Assembly: GCF_005160265.1 (NCBI RefSeq)
Contig: NZ_CP039865.1
Location: 124,001 to 188,000 of the forward strand
DNA: 64,000 nt
Source of the DNA: Phreatobacter aquaticus
GTDB taxonomy: Bacteria; Pseudomonadota; Alphaproteobacteria; Rhizobiales; Phreatobacteraceae
Reading direction: 5' to 3'
Position numbers and translations under genes: made by a program. The notes beneath the pieces were generated by a model. The model did not search any database. It saw only the letters and a program-made list of their open reading frames with translations, and was not told the DNA's origin. How positions within the stretch are numbered: position 1 is the stretch's first letter; each line of letters starts with the position of its first letter. Below are positions 33,726-43,595 of this stretch, piece by piece.

Positions 33726-35774
33726 TCAGCGGCCGGTCAGGTCGGTGATGTCGACACGGCGGTTCTGCGCCATGTGTTCTTCAGTGTCGTTGGGCACGAT
33801 CGGCCGCGTGGCCGCATAGCCGACCGCGATCAGGATCGCCGGATCGACGCCGCGCCTGATCAGTTCGTCGCGCACGGCGCGGGCCCGCAATTCCGAGAGG
33901 ATCTGGTTGGAATTGGAGACATTGCGGATATCGGCATGGCCCGAGACCTCGATCTTCGTCGGCGGGCGGCAGCCGCGCATGGCGGCCGCCAGACGGTCGA
34001 AGGCCGGCGCTGCCTCGCTTCTGGGATCGGACTTCCAATAGTCGAACAGCAAGCGGTCGGCACCAATGGCCGCCGCGATCCGGGGGCCACAATCGATCGC
34101 GCCGGGAGCGGCGACGGCGGCGACAGGAGCCGGCGAGCCCGCAGGTGGCGTTGCAGGATTTGCCGCGACCGGCGGAACCGCACCTGGCGGAACGGCGCCG
34201 GGAGCGGCCGCGATGGGAGCGGCTGGGGCTGCAGCTGAAGGGACTGCAGCCGGAGCAATTGCGGCCACCGGCCCCGGCACGGAAGGCGGTGCGGGCGGCA
34301 CAAGGCTGATATCGGTGGTGACGGTCAGCGGTGCACCGAGCAAGGCGAGGCCCGCGCGGATCGCATCGGCTGTCGCGGCATCCGGCGCGCGTCCGGTGAC
34401 TGCCACGCGCGAGCCCGAAATCTCGACGCTGCCGTCGCTGAGGCGCGCGAGAGCCGCAACCAGCGCGCCGGTGACCTTGCCGTAGTCGATACCAGGCAAG
34501 AGCCCGGTCGCAACGCGCATCTCGTCAACCACACGCAGGCCACCGGCGGCCGCTTCCGTCAGCACTGCGATCCGCTCGTTGGACGACGGCGCGAGCCCGT
34601 CCAGCATCAGCATGTTGTCCCGCTTGCGGGCGCGCCACGAGAACAATTCGACGCGTGGCGGCGTGATCTCGACGGCGCCGAGGCTGAATCCCTCGATCGG
34701 GCGAAGCGGCGTGACGCTCAGCCGGGCATAGCCATCGGGATCCGAGGCTTGGCCCGACAGTGACACCGCCTTGTCGGAGATCGTTGCCTGCGCGGCTGTC
34801 AGATCCGCCATCTGGCGCAGAATTGCGATGGCCTGGGCCTCGGCGGCCGGCGCCACATTGGCGGCAACCGTCATGCCATCGGTAATCCGCCCCGCAGTGG
34901 CCGCGCGCGCAGCGGCAAGAATGCGCCGCCTCGCGTCTTCGGAGGCGATCGATCCGCCCAGCACGACGCCGGTTCCGGACTTCGTTGCCGTCCATGCCGT
35001 CAGCGGTGCCGCTGTGGTTGTTGGGGCGGACGCCGTCTGGGAAGTCGCAGGGGCCTGCACGGAAGGCGCGGGAGCAGCAGATCCAGGCGCCGGCGGCACC
35101 GTTGGCGGCGGATCGGGCTGGTCGATCACGACCCGGCTGGGCGATGCTCCCTGTGGCAGCCCGGCGACCACCGACGAGATTGCGGCCTGCGTCGCCGCGT
35201 CGGCGCCGCCGCCGGTAATCCTCAGGGTCGATCCGGCGAGAGATACCGATCCGTTCGCCAGACGGCCAAGCTGGGCGAGCGCGACGACGGCCGTCTCGGC
35301 CGCAGAGGGGGGCACATTGCGAGCGGAGATCATCTGGTCGACGATCTCGCCGCCCGGCAGGGCCTGCCGCGCCGCCTCCACGATCCTGGCGCGCGATCCG
35401 TCCGTCGCGACAAAGCCTGAAAGACTGATTTTCTGCCCGTCCCGCCGCGCTGACCAGCCGAACGGATTGGCCTCGGGCAGGAGTCCGGCCGGGACACGCG
35501 CCAGCCTGACCCCGAATGTGCCTTCGGCAAGGGTTTCCGAGCGCGACAGGTCGAGATCGGCAGGTGCCTGGCCTGCAATGGTCACGTCCCGTCCGACGAC
35601 GGTGACATTGGCCCACGGCTTGCCATCGACCATCGGCGAGACAGCCGCGATCGCCCGGCTGGTGCGCTCCGAGAGATCGCGCTCGATATCGGCCTGCTTC
35701 CACCACAAGGCACCGCCGGCAACCAGTGCGACGGGCAGGAGACCTTGCAGCCAGAGATGGGGTTGAAGCAGCAT
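33726..35774 (-). CDS. BON-repeat/OmpA-domain peptidoglycan-associated protein
   Basis: 682 residues. One N-terminal transmembrane helix (LLPVALVAGGALWW) anchors the protein. Four or five BON-like repeats follow, recognisable by ITVTGxVAT/ISLSGFVATDGSRARIVEAAR and VGLSGQASDPDGYARL-type strands, with Pro/Ala-rich linkers (near residues 220-260 and 500-560). The C-terminus is an OmpA domain that binds peptidoglycan: IEVSGHADIRNVSNSNQILSEL, RRGVDPAIL and NRRVDI. The layout is like ArfA of mycobacteria and rhizobial OmpA-family proteins: it links the inner membrane to the wall. In operon with the membrane helix-hairpin-helix gene downstream. Confidence 0.87.
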   Translation of the reverse strand: MLLQPHLWLQGLLPVALVAGGALWWKQADIERDLSERTSRAIAAVSPMVDGKPWANVTVVGRDVTIAGQAPADLDLSRSETLAEGTFGVRLARVPAGLLPEANPFGWSARRDGQKISLSGFVATDGSRARIVEAARQALPGGEIVDQMISARNVPPSAAETAVVALAQLGRLANGSVSLAGSTLRITGGGADAATQAAISSVVAGLPQGASPSRVVIDQPDPPPTVPPAPGSAAPAPSVQAPATSQTASAPTTTAAPLTAWTATKSGTGVVLGGSIASEDARRRILAAARAATAGRITDGMTVAANVAPAAEAQAIAILRQMADLTAAQATISDKAVSLSGQASDPDGYARLSVTPLRPIEGFSLGAVEITPPRVELFSWRARKRDNMLMLDGLAPSSNERIAVLTEAAAGGLRVVDEMRVATGLLPGIDYGKVTGALVAALARLSDGSVEISGSRVAVTGRAPDAATADAIRAGLALLGAPLTVTTDISLVPPAPPSVPGPVAAIAPAAVPSAAAPAAPIAAAPGAVPPGAVPPVAANPATPPAGSPAPVAAVAAPGAIDCGPRIAAAIGADRLLFDYWKSDPRSEAAPAFDRLAAAMRGCRPPTKIEVSGHADIRNVSNSNQILSELRARAVRDELIRRGVDPAILIAVGYAATRPIVPNDTEEHMAQNRRVDITDLTGR

Positions 35775-35969
35775 GAACAGACCCTTGCTCGAAACCCGCT
35801 ATCGGGCATCGCAGCCATTCTTGCAGCTTCCAAACCTTCCTCCCCCAGAGTCAAGCCAGCCGTTGCAATGCACAGCGCTATTTGACCAAAGAGCCGTGCT
35901 GCAGGACTTTCCGAGCCGCTGGTGTCATGCTCGTATCCTTGATCCCCCCGAGGCAACGCGGAGCGCCCG

Positions 35970-37460
35970 ATGAGCGTAGAACCCGTCAAGCCTGCGGCGG
36001 CTATCACGCCCGCCGACAACAACCAGATCCGCACGCTGCTGCAGGCGCTGGGGCTGAAGGCCGGCGACACCGTTTCGGCGAAGGTCACGGCCATGCTTGC
36101 CAACGATGTCGCCCGCCTGACCATTGGCGACAGCACTCTCGATGTCAGTACGCCGGAGCCTCTGACCGTCGGCGCGGCGCTCACCATGAAGGTGGAGCAG
36201 AAGGGGCAGGCGCTGCTTCTGATGACCGAACTGCCGCAGGCAACTGCAGTGCCCGCGGGCTCACAACCGCCGCCGGCCGCCGCCAGCGGCCCGCACCTCG
36301 CGTCCCCGGCGCAGGCCATGGCCACCATCGTCGCGGCCTTCGTCGACCTGGTCGGCCGCGAAGGCGCCAAGGCTACGGGCGCCGGCATCGTGGACGGCGG
36401 ACAAGTCGCGGTCGCGGCAAGAGGATCGACCGATCTCGCCCGCGCGGGCGAGGCCAATGCCAACGGCGTGGCAGGCCCCAAACCCGCCGCCACGCCCCGC
36501 GAGGCGCTTATGGAGGCCGTCCGCAGTGCTGCCGTGCGCCAGGATGGGCTTGGGCCATTGTTCGCCGATGCGACGGCGATCCTGGGGCGCCAGGCGGCGG
36601 GCACCATGGCCCCGCTGCCGCAACCGGTCGCGCAGGCCTTGGCGAGCCTCCTCGGCTTCCAGATGCCGGCGGAAGGTGCCGCGTCCCCGGCAGCTCTGCA
36701 GCGCGCCGTGGCGCAGTCGGGAATATTCCTGGAGGCGACGCTCGCCAATGCCCAGGGCGCTCCGCCGCCGCCCGACCTGAAGGCGACGCTCGCCAGCCTG
36801 CGCCAGGCTCTCGGCAGCTGGATGAACGATCTCGGAATGCCGATGGAGGATGCCCCCGAGCGCGGCCTCGACCACGCTCGCCCGCCGCTGCGCGGAGCCT
36901 TGCCGCAAGGCCAGCAGCCGGCCGGCCCCTCCATTCCGGCGGGATCGACCTTGGCCGAGATCGCGCAACGGCTTGGCGACAAGACCGAAGCCGCCCTCGC
37001 CCGGCTGACCCTGCTGCAGGCGGCTTCGCTCCCCGACCAGGGGGACAGCCAGCGGCCCGAGATCGCCGCGCAGGTCACCACCGAGATCCCCGTGCGGTTC
37101 GGTCCGGAGACGGCGATCATGCAGTTCCAGATCACCCGCGAGCAGGATCAGGAAAGCGCCGGACAGCCCGGCGCGAAGCCGCGGCGCGACTGGACCCTGC
37201 GCTTCTCGATGGATGCCGAGCCTCTCGGGCCCGTACACGCGGCGATCCGCTTGCGCGATGGCCATGTCGGCGTCAGGCTCTGGGCCGAGCGGGAGACCAT
37301 CGCGGCGCGGCTGCAATCATCGAGCCGCGATCTCACCCAGGCGCTGGAGGCATCGGCCTTTTCCATCGACCAGGTGACCATCGCCGCCGGAAAGCCGGCC
37401 GACCCCCGGCTGGAGCCCCATGCCGTCACCCGTCCCCACCTGCTGGATCGGACGACATGA
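35970..37460 (+). CDS. fliK: FliK-like flagellar hook-length control protein
   Basis: 496 residues. The C-terminal 130 residues match the FliK C-domain: PVRFGPETAIMQFQITRE, WTLRFSMDAEPLGPVHAAIRLRDG and VGVRLWAERETIAARLQSS, followed by a helix LTQALEASAFSIDQVTI. The N-terminal two thirds are Ala/Pro-rich and low in conserved residues, as in FliK. It would end hook growth by switching FlhB specificity. ATG 35970 follows GGAG. The stop overlaps by ATGA the start of an FlhB C-domain homologue, the arrangement known for ylqG-ylqH in Bacillus; a YlqG-type assignment is the main alternative to true FliK. Confidence 0.78.
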   Translation: MSVEPVKPAAAITPADNNQIRTLLQALGLKAGDTVSAKVTAMLANDVARLTIGDSTLDVSTPEPLTVGAALTMKVEQKGQALLLMTELPQATAVPAGSQPPPAAASGPHLASPAQAMATIVAAFVDLVGREGAKATGAGIVDGGQVAVAARGSTDLARAGEANANGVAGPKPAATPREALMEAVRSAAVRQDGLGPLFADATAILGRQAAGTMAPLPQPVAQALASLLGFQMPAEGAASPAALQRAVAQSGIFLEATLANAQGAPPPPDLKATLASLRQALGSWMNDLGMPMEDAPERGLDHARPPLRGALPQGQQPAGPSIPAGSTLAEIAQRLGDKTEAALARLTLLQAASLPDQGDSQRPEIAAQVTTEIPVRFGPETAIMQFQITREQDQESAGQPGAKPRRDWTLRFSMDAEPLGPVHAAIRLRDGHVGVRLWAERETIAARLQSSSRDLTQALEASAFSIDQVTIAAGKPADPRLEPHAVTRPHLLDRTT

Positions 37461-37738
37461 GCACGGAAGACACGCCGAAAAAGCCCGCGATCGCCGTCGC
37501 ACTCGAATATGAGCACGGCCAGTCGGCAGTCCCGAAGGTCATCGCGACAGGCCGCGGCATCATCGCCGAGAAGATCATCCAGACAGCCCGGGAGAATGGC
37601 ATCGCGATCGAAGGCAACCCGCTTCTGGCGGAGGCCCTGGCCGGCGTCGGCCTCGAAGAGGAAATCCCCGAGGAACTCTACCGCGCTGTTGCCGAAGTGA
37701 TCGGCTTCGTCCTGCGGGCCGCGGGCAAGCTGCGCTGA
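37457..37738 (+). CDS. flhX: FlhX, stand-alone FlhB cytoplasmic-domain homologue
   Basis: 93 residues. The sequence IAVALEYEHG, then GRGIIAEKIIQTARENGIAIEGNPLLAEALAGVG and IPEELYRAVAEVIGFVLR (quoted in parts) matches the C-terminal cytoplasmic region of FlhB after its NPTH autocleavage site; NPTH itself is absent, as in FlhX/YlqH proteins. FlhX can stand in for the cleaved C-domain of FlhB in export-specificity switching. The ATG sits in the last codon of the fliK-like gene (ATGA), so translation is coupled. Full-length FlhB is not in this window. Confidence 0.88.
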   Translation: MSTEDTPKKPAIAVALEYEHGQSAVPKVIATGRGIIAEKIIQTARENGIAIEGNPLLAEALAGVGLEEEIPEELYRAVAEVIGFVLRAAGKLR

Positions 37739-37863
37739 CATGTCACGATGCCGGGTGCTGGTTTGTTCCCGCAGTTCCGCCACGATATGCCGCTTGAGGG
37801 ATTTGCCGAAGGCCTTCAGGCGGCTAAGGGGTAGTCCGCGATATCTCTGAGCCGGAGGTCACC

Positions 37864-39597
37864 ATGACCACGACTGCTGATGCCCCGAAGCGCCCCTGGA
37901 CGAAATTCTACCCGGTGGGTGTCCGCCATACGATCGACGAGCCTCCGTTCCCGTCGCTTGCCGCCATGGTCCGGTCGATCGCGCGCACCTATGACCAGCG
38001 CCCAGCCTTCTCGGTCTGCCTGCCCAATGGCATGGCCGGCATGCTCACTTTCGCCGAGGTCGACCGCTTGTCGGACGCTTTCGCGCTCTATCTGCGCGAG
38101 GTCCTGAAGCTGAAGCCCGGCGCGCGCGTTGCGCTCCAGACGCCGAACGCGCTGGCTTTCCCGGTTGTCGCCTTCGGTGTTTTCAAGGCCGGCCTTGTGT
38201 TGATCAACGTCAACCCGCTCTACACCGCCGAGGAGATGGGCCACGTGTTCGCCGACGGCGAGCCCGACTGTCTCGTCATCATCGACATGTTCGCCGACAA
38301 GCTGCCGCGCGCCTTCGCCAGCAAGGCGGTGCCGCATGTGGTGGTATCGAGCATCACCGATTTCATGCCCTGGCTGCCGGCGACACTGGTTGGACTGGTG
38401 CAGCGCTACAAGGACAAGTCGGTCAAGCCGGTGCCGGTTGCCCATACGACGTTCAAGGCGGCGCTGAAGCAGGGCGAGGCCATGCGGTCCAGCCGTGATC
38501 CGGCTTCCCTCGAGCAGGGCGTCGGTCCGGATACGCTGGCGGTGCTTCAATATACCGGCGGCACGACAGGCGTCTCCAAGGGCGCCATGCTGACCCACGG
38601 CAACCTGCTCATGAACATGGCGCAGTCGATCGAGATGCTCGGCAGCGACATGATCAAGGGCACGGAAACCGTGCTGACCGCCTTGCCGCTCTACCATATC
38701 TTCGCCTTCACGGTGAACATGCTGGGCTTCTGGTATCTTGGCGCCCACGACGTGCTGGTGCCGAACCCGCGTCCGCTGACCAACCTGAAGAAGCCATTCG
38801 AGAAATACCCGGTGAGTGCGATCACCGGTGTGAACACCCTGTTCAATGGCCTCAACAACGAGGAATGGTTCAAGGCCAACCCGCCGCGCACCCTCAAGAT
38901 CTCGTCCGCCGGCGGCATGGCGCTGCAGGAGGCCGTCGCCACGCGCTGGCAGGAGGTCACCGGTGTCGTCATCACCGAGGGCTACGGGCTGACCGAATCC
39001 TCGCCCGTCCTCAGCTTCAATCCGCTCGACAATGTCCGCTCCGGGACGATCGGCATTCCGATCCCTTCGACCGACATCAAATGCGTCGACGATGCCGGCA
39101 ACGAAGTCCCGACTGGTCAGCCGGGGGAACTCGTGGCGCGCGGTCCCCAGATCATGGCGGGCTACTGGCGGCGCCCGGAGGAGACGGCGAACACCATTCG
39201 CGATGGCTGGCTCTATACCGGCGATATCGCGACCCAGGACGAGGACGGCTATTTCCGCATCGTGGATCGCAAGAAGGACATGGTGCTGATCTCGGGCTTC
39301 AACGTGTTCCCCAATGAGGTCGAGGACGTGCTGGCGAAGAACCCGGCCGTGCTGGAAGTGGCCGTGGTCGGCGTGCCGGACGGTGCGGCCGGTGAGGCGG
39401 TCAAGGCCTTCGTGGTGACCCGCCCCGGCATGGACCTGTCATCAGACGAGGTGCGCGCTTTCTGCCGCGACCATCTGACCGGCTACAAGGTGCCGAAATT
39501 CGTCGAGTTCCGCACCGATCTGCCGAAATCCAATGTCGGCAAGATCCTGCGCAAGGATCTCCGCGCCGAGGAACTCGCCCGCAAGATGAACGGCTGA
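37864..39597 (+). CDS. fadD: long-chain fatty acid--CoA ligase, second copy
   Basis: 577 residues, same family as the ligase at 5.1 kb but clearly diverged. Motifs: YTGGTTGVSKGAMLTHGN (phosphate loop), EGYGLTESSP, LYTGDIATQDEDGYFRIVDRKKDM and the lysine in SNVGKILRKDL. The N-terminus WTKFYPVGVRHTIDEPP is typical of alphaproteobacterial FadD. GGAGGTCACC precedes the ATG. It stands alone; the GT-C gene converges on its 3' end with a gap of only 4 bases. Confidence 0.93.
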   Translation: MTTTADAPKRPWTKFYPVGVRHTIDEPPFPSLAAMVRSIARTYDQRPAFSVCLPNGMAGMLTFAEVDRLSDAFALYLREVLKLKPGARVALQTPNALAFPVVAFGVFKAGLVLINVNPLYTAEEMGHVFADGEPDCLVIIDMFADKLPRAFASKAVPHVVVSSITDFMPWLPATLVGLVQRYKDKSVKPVPVAHTTFKAALKQGEAMRSSRDPASLEQGVGPDTLAVLQYTGGTTGVSKGAMLTHGNLLMNMAQSIEMLGSDMIKGTETVLTALPLYHIFAFTVNMLGFWYLGAHDVLVPNPRPLTNLKKPFEKYPVSAITGVNTLFNGLNNEEWFKANPPRTLKISSAGGMALQEAVATRWQEVTGVVITEGYGLTESSPVLSFNPLDNVRSGTIGIPIPSTDIKCVDDAGNEVPTGQPGELVARGPQIMAGYWRRPEETANTIRDGWLYTGDIATQDEDGYFRIVDRKKDMVLISGFNVFPNEVEDVLAKNPAVLEVAVVGVPDGAAGEAVKAFVVTRPGMDLSSDEVRAFCRDHLTGYKVPKFVEFRTDLPKSNVGKILRKDLRAEELARKMNG

Positions 39598-39601
39598 GCG
39601 G

Positions 39602-41374
39602 TCAGCGCAGCCGGTAGACCGTCAGCGGCGAGGCCAAAGGCAGGGCGACGGGTACGAGAAAATCGGGAACGCGGCCGGCATCAAGCAGGACGCGCAGGCC
39701 CGGCGGATTCGTCTGCGCCAGCGCCAGGGGCTCGTTGAGCCCCGCGCAATTCACCACATAGCGGATGCCGTCAGCGCGCATCCGCCGCTCGGCCTCGGCC
39801 ATGTCGGTTGCGGTCCACAGCGCCGCCTGTTCGACGATTGCCGCATCGAGCCGGTGATAGGGCGCGCTCAGCACATTGTGGGGCGTGTGGGCGACGATGA
39901 ACGCACCGATATCCATGGGCGCCAGAACGCGGCCGGGCGCGAGTGCGGCCAGCGGCTTCAAGACCGCTCCTGTCGAACAGTCCTCCCGTGAGGGACCGCT
40001 GGCAGCAGACACCGGCGTGAAGCCGACCAGCAGGACCTGCAGCACCAGCAGGTTGCCGACGAGAACGAACAGCGCGCGAGCCATGACCTCCGAGACCAGG
40101 CGCTGCGGGCCGATCTGCGCCGCGAACAGGGCAAGCGGCACGCTCGCCAGCAAGGTCGCATAGGGCATCAGCTTGACCTGCCAGCAGGCAAGCCCGATCG
40201 CTGCCGCAACCGTTGCGGTCATCAGGATGTTGCCAGGATCAACCGGCGCCTTGCGCCAGATCGAGACCTGGACGGCCAGTGCCAACCCAAGAAAGAGCGC
40301 GGCTGCACCCGCCGCGGCGGGCGCGTTGCGACCAAACTGCAGGATGGAATTGGTCTCCATCACATTGTCCAGCCAATAGTCCTTCGTGACGGCCGAAACC
40401 GATCCGAACGGCCCGGCGAGGCAGGCCGGCTCACTCAGCAGATAGGCCGCGACGGCCGCCATCGCGAAGGGCGCAAGGACCAGCGCCCGAACTAGCCATG
40501 ATGCTGACGAGAAGCACCAGGCCATCACACCGACACCAGCAGCGCCGATGCCCATGGCGAGGACCAGATTGAGCGCCAGGGAATCGCAGTGGATGGCGAT
40601 CAGGCGGCCGGGCGGCACGGTTACAACCAGGGCCAGAGCGAGCGTCAGCGCCGCGCCCCCGGTCACCCGCGCAGCCAAGGCGGCATGACGGCCATCGGCC
40701 AATCCAATCAGCACGACAGTTGCGAACAGCACGCCGGCCAGCACGATCCCTTCATATCCGATCGCCAGGCCGAGACCCGCCAGTGCGCCGGCCCACCAGG
40801 CCAGCCTCGGCACGGCATAGGCCCGCATCGCCAACAGGATGGACCCCATGGCGCAGACGATCATTGCGTTGTGGTGGTCGATCCGGCCGATGGCGAACTT
40901 CTCGAGCGCGGGTATGCAGGTCGCCGTGTAGAACATGGCGAGCAGGGCCGCGATCCGGCCGCCCTGCCTCTCCGTGGTGCCAACGATGATCGCAAAGAGC
41001 GGGATCAGCAGCAGCAACGGCCATGCTGCACGCGCCAGAATCTCGGCTCGGTCCGGCTCCGCGAACAGCGAGAACAATCGGATTAATCCGCCGATCGGCG
41101 CGTCCAGCAAGCGCGACCAATGGCTCGTCATGCCATCGGCAAGGCCGAACCGCTCGGTATGCAGATCGAACCATGAGCGGCCTGCGAGCCATTCGCGCAC
41201 CTGGACCAGGCGGGTCGCGTCGTCGCTTTCGCCAAGATGACGGGCGAGCTCGGAACCGCGCAGCGCGAGTTCGCGACCCATCACCATGACGACGCCGAGC
41301 GCGGCGATCACTTGCCATCCCAGATGCGCCACCAGCGGCTTGCGCTCGGCCGCACAGTCGTTTGAGATGGTCAT
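39602..41374 (-). CDS. polytopic membrane protein, GT-C glycosyltransferase-like
   Basis: 590 residues with about 11-13 transmembrane helices. The first large extracytoplasmic loop carries ESDDATRLVQVREW and MTSHWSRLLDAP, resembling the acidic DD/DxD-type motif and the Trp-Ser-Arg segment of STT3/PMT-like GT-C transferases that use lipid-linked sugars. The last 130 residues form a soluble domain (VVNCAGLNEPLALAQTNPPGLRVLLDAG). Start chosen at ATG 41374 with GGAG 7 bases upstream. It is divergent from the flavoprotein/gtrA pair, supporting a role in cell-surface glycosylation. Donor and acceptor are unknown, and a more general membrane role cannot be ruled out. Confidence 0.65.
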   Translation of the reverse strand: MTISNDCAAERKPLVAHLGWQVIAALGVVMVMGRELALRGSELARHLGESDDATRLVQVREWLAGRSWFDLHTERFGLADGMTSHWSRLLDAPIGGLIRLFSLFAEPDRAEILARAAWPLLLLIPLFAIIVGTTERQGGRIAALLAMFYTATCIPALEKFAIGRIDHHNAMIVCAMGSILLAMRAYAVPRLAWWAGALAGLGLAIGYEGIVLAGVLFATVVLIGLADGRHAALAARVTGGAALTLALALVVTVPPGRLIAIHCDSLALNLVLAMGIGAAGVGVMAWCFSSASWLVRALVLAPFAMAAVAAYLLSEPACLAGPFGSVSAVTKDYWLDNVMETNSILQFGRNAPAAAGAAALFLGLALAVQVSIWRKAPVDPGNILMTATVAAAIGLACWQVKLMPYATLLASVPLALFAAQIGPQRLVSEVMARALFVLVGNLLVLQVLLVGFTPVSAASGPSREDCSTGAVLKPLAALAPGRVLAPMDIGAFIVAHTPHNVLSAPYHRLDAAIVEQAALWTATDMAEAERRMRADGIRYVVNCAGLNEPLALAQTNPPGLRVLLDAGRVPDFLVPVALPLASPLTVYRLR

Positions 41375-41583
41375 CCGGCAACTCCACCACCGGCAAGGCG
41401 CCGGGCCAATCATGTGCATCTTCTAAAGCGAAGCTGTTGCGGGCCGGTTAAGCCACCGGAAACCCACAGATACGCACCGCGCTTCCGGGTTCTTAACGTT
41501 TGCTCGCTAGGGATGTGATCAATGGGTGAGTTCCGGGGAACTGGCGTCGATCCGCGTCCTCCGGCTTGTGTACGGGGTTAGTC

Positions 41584-43104
41584 ATGAGTGCTGAGCATGC
41601 GTCCGACGTCTTCGTCATCGGCGCCGGGCCCGCAGGGCTGACTGCGGCCTATCTGCTCACCAAGGATGGCATATCCACCACCATCATAGAGGCCGATCCG
41701 ACCTATGTCGGCGGCATCAGCCGCACCGTCGATTACAAGGGCTTCCTGTTCGACATTGGCGGTCACCGCTTCTTCTCGAAATCGCGCGAGGTCGTCGACC
41801 TCTGGAAGGAAATCCTCCCGCAGGATTTCATCGAGCGTCCACGTCTCAGCCGCATCTACTACGATGGGAAATACTATTCCTATCCGCTCAAGGCCTTCGA
41901 GGCGCTGAACAATCTCGGCTACATCGAATCCGCGCTCTGCGTGATGTCGTTCCTCTACAAGCAGTCCTTCCCGAACGAGAAGACCGAGACCTTCCACGAC
42001 TGGGTCGCCAACCAGTTCGGCGAGCGGCTGTTCTCTATCTTCTTCAAGACCTACACCGAGAAGGTGTGGGGCATGTCCTGCGACGAGATTTCCGCCGACT
42101 GGGCCGCCCAGCGCATCAAGGGGTTGGACCTGTGGAGCGCGATGGCGAGCGCATTGCGCAAGTCGATCGTGCCGAACCGCGCTGCCATCGGCAAGGACGG
42201 CAAGCCGATCAAGACCCTGATCGAGAGCTTCGAATATCCCCGCAAAGGTCCCGGCATGATGTGGGACGCGGCAGCCGCCAAGGTGAAGGCCGCAGGCGGC
42301 ACGATCCATATGGGCCACAAGCTGAAGTCGCTGTCGCGCGACGCGGCGACCGGAATCCATACGATCGAGGCCGAGACGGCCGACGGCACGGTGACGACCT
42401 TCACCGCCAAGCACGTCATCTCGTCGGCCCCGATTACCGAACTGACGAATGCCATCCAGCGTCCGATGGCAGCCCGTGACGCGGCGGCCCGCCTGCGCTA
42501 CCGCGACTTCATCACCGTCGCCCTGGTCGTTAACAAGCCGGACCTGTTCCCGGACAATTGGATCTACATCCACGAGCCCTCGGTGAAGGTCGGCCGCATC
42601 CAGAATTTCCGCTCCTGGTCGCCGGAAATGGTGCCGGACGCCAATCTGGCTTGCCTGGGCCTCGAATATTTCTGCTTCGAGAATGACGGCCTCTGGACGA
42701 CGAGCGACGAGGACCTGATCGCGCTCGCCAAGAAGGAACTGGCGGAAATCGGCCTCGCCACTGCCGAGGATTGCATCGACGGCTGCGTCGTCCGGCAGAA
42801 GAAGGCCTATCCGGTCTATGACGACAGCTACAAGCAGAACGTCGAGGCGATCCGTTCCGAGTTGGCCTTGCACTTCCCCGACCTGCATCTGGTCGGCCGG
42901 AACGGCATGCACAAGTATAACAACCAGGACCATGCGATGATGACCGCCATGCTGACGGTCAAGAACATCATGGCAGGCGAACAACTCTACGACATCTGGA
43001 ACGTCAACGAGGACGCTGAGTATCACGAGGCCGGCGAATCCGGCGAGCAGAGCGCCCTGTCGAGTGTCCGCATGGTTCCGCGTCGTGTCGGCGAGCGCGC
43101 CTGA
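41584..43104 (+). CDS. FAD-dependent amine-oxidase/UDP-galactopyranose-mutase-like protein
   Basis: 506 residues. The dinucleotide motif [15 protein letters not shown] begins at residue 9, with the GG doublet YVGGISRTV and [11 protein letters not shown] after it. [31 protein letters not shown] and the C-terminal [21 protein letters not shown] match the NAD(P)/FAD-dependent subgroup related to UDP-galactopyranose mutase and protoporphyrinogen oxidase, often found beside GtrA and dolichyl-phosphate sugar synthase genes. ATG 41584 follows ACGGGG. The gene for GtrA overlaps its 3' end. Substrate is unknown; sugar-nucleotide ring isomerisation is possible but unproven. Confidence 0.85.
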   Translation: MSAEHASDVFVIGAGPAGLTAAYLLTKDGISTTIIEADPTYVGGISRTVDYKGFLFDIGGHRFFSKSREVVDLWKEILPQDFIERPRLSRIYYDGKYYSYPLKAFEALNNLGYIESALCVMSFLYKQSFPNEKTETFHDWVANQFGERLFSIFFKTYTEKVWGMSCDEISADWAAQRIKGLDLWSAMASALRKSIVPNRAAIGKDGKPIKTLIESFEYPRKGPGMMWDAAAAKVKAAGGTIHMGHKLKSLSRDAATGIHTIEAETADGTVTTFTAKHVISSAPITELTNAIQRPMAARDAAARLRYRDFITVALVVNKPDLFPDNWIYIHEPSVKVGRIQNFRSWSPEMVPDANLACLGLEYFCFENDGLWTTSDEDLIALAKKELAEIGLATAEDCIDGCVVRQKKAYPVYDDSYKQNVEAIRSELALHFPDLHLVGRNGMHKYNNQDHAMMTAMLTVKNIMAGEQLYDIWNVNEDAEYHEAGESGEQSALSSVRMVPRRVGERA

Positions 43105-43561
43105 TCTCGCCGTGCCCTCGCGGGCGCTCACGGGCATGTTCCGCCTTGTGGCCGCGCGCCTGCCCTGGCCGCTGATCCGGCAGGTCGGCCTCTATGGCAT
43201 CGTCAGTGTGCTGGCCCTGGCGATTGATTCCGCGACCTTCCTGAAGCTTGCCGATCTCGGCCTGCGCCCCGCGATCGCCGCCTCCATCGGCTACTCGCTC
43301 GGCCTGATCGTCCACTTCATCCTGTCGTCGCGCTTCGTGTTCAACGGCGCGGCCACGGGCAAGTCGCCGCTCCGGCTGTTCCTTGAATTCGCGATGACCG
43401 GGCTGGGTGGACTGCTGATCACCGCCGTCTGCGTGACGCTGATGATCGAGGGCTTCGGAGCGAGCCCTATCGCGGCCAAGGCGGTAGCGGTTGCTCTCAG
43501 CTTCGCGGCCGTCTTCGTGGTTCGCCGCGCCTTCGTGTTCCTGCCTTCCAGTTCGCGCTGA
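43064..43561 (+). CDS. GtrA-family membrane protein
   Basis: Up to 165 residues with four transmembrane helices in the GtrA/DPMS-flippase pattern ([87 protein letters not shown]). Members move undecaprenyl-phosphate-linked sugars across the inner membrane for O-antigen or wall modification. The GTG at 43064 overlaps the flavoprotein gene by 41 bases; an ATG at 43136 giving 141 residues is equally possible, since no ribosome site is decisive. No GtrB-type transferase is next to it. Confidence 0.82.
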   Translation: MSAWFRVVSASAPDLAVPSRALTGMFRLVAARLPWPLIRQVGLYGIVSVLALAIDSATFLKLADLGLRPAIAASIGYSLGLIVHFILSSRFVFNGAATGKSPLRLFLEFAMTGLGGLLITAVCVTLMIEGFGASPIAAKAVAVALSFAAVFVVRRAFVFLPSSSR

Positions 43562-43595
43562 GGCGCGCTAGCTTGGACGCCAGGACGAGGCGCCC

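Noticed and set aside
32736-34238. 500-codon plus-strand frame covering the microprotein and the helix-hairpin-helix gene
   Set aside because: It runs through a strong terminator and lies antisense to two clearly coding genes; no domain is visible in it.
35882-37457. Plus-strand frame upstream of and continuous with flhX
   Set aside because: Only its last 93 codons (flhX) show family similarity; the rest is the wrong frame of the fliK-like gene.
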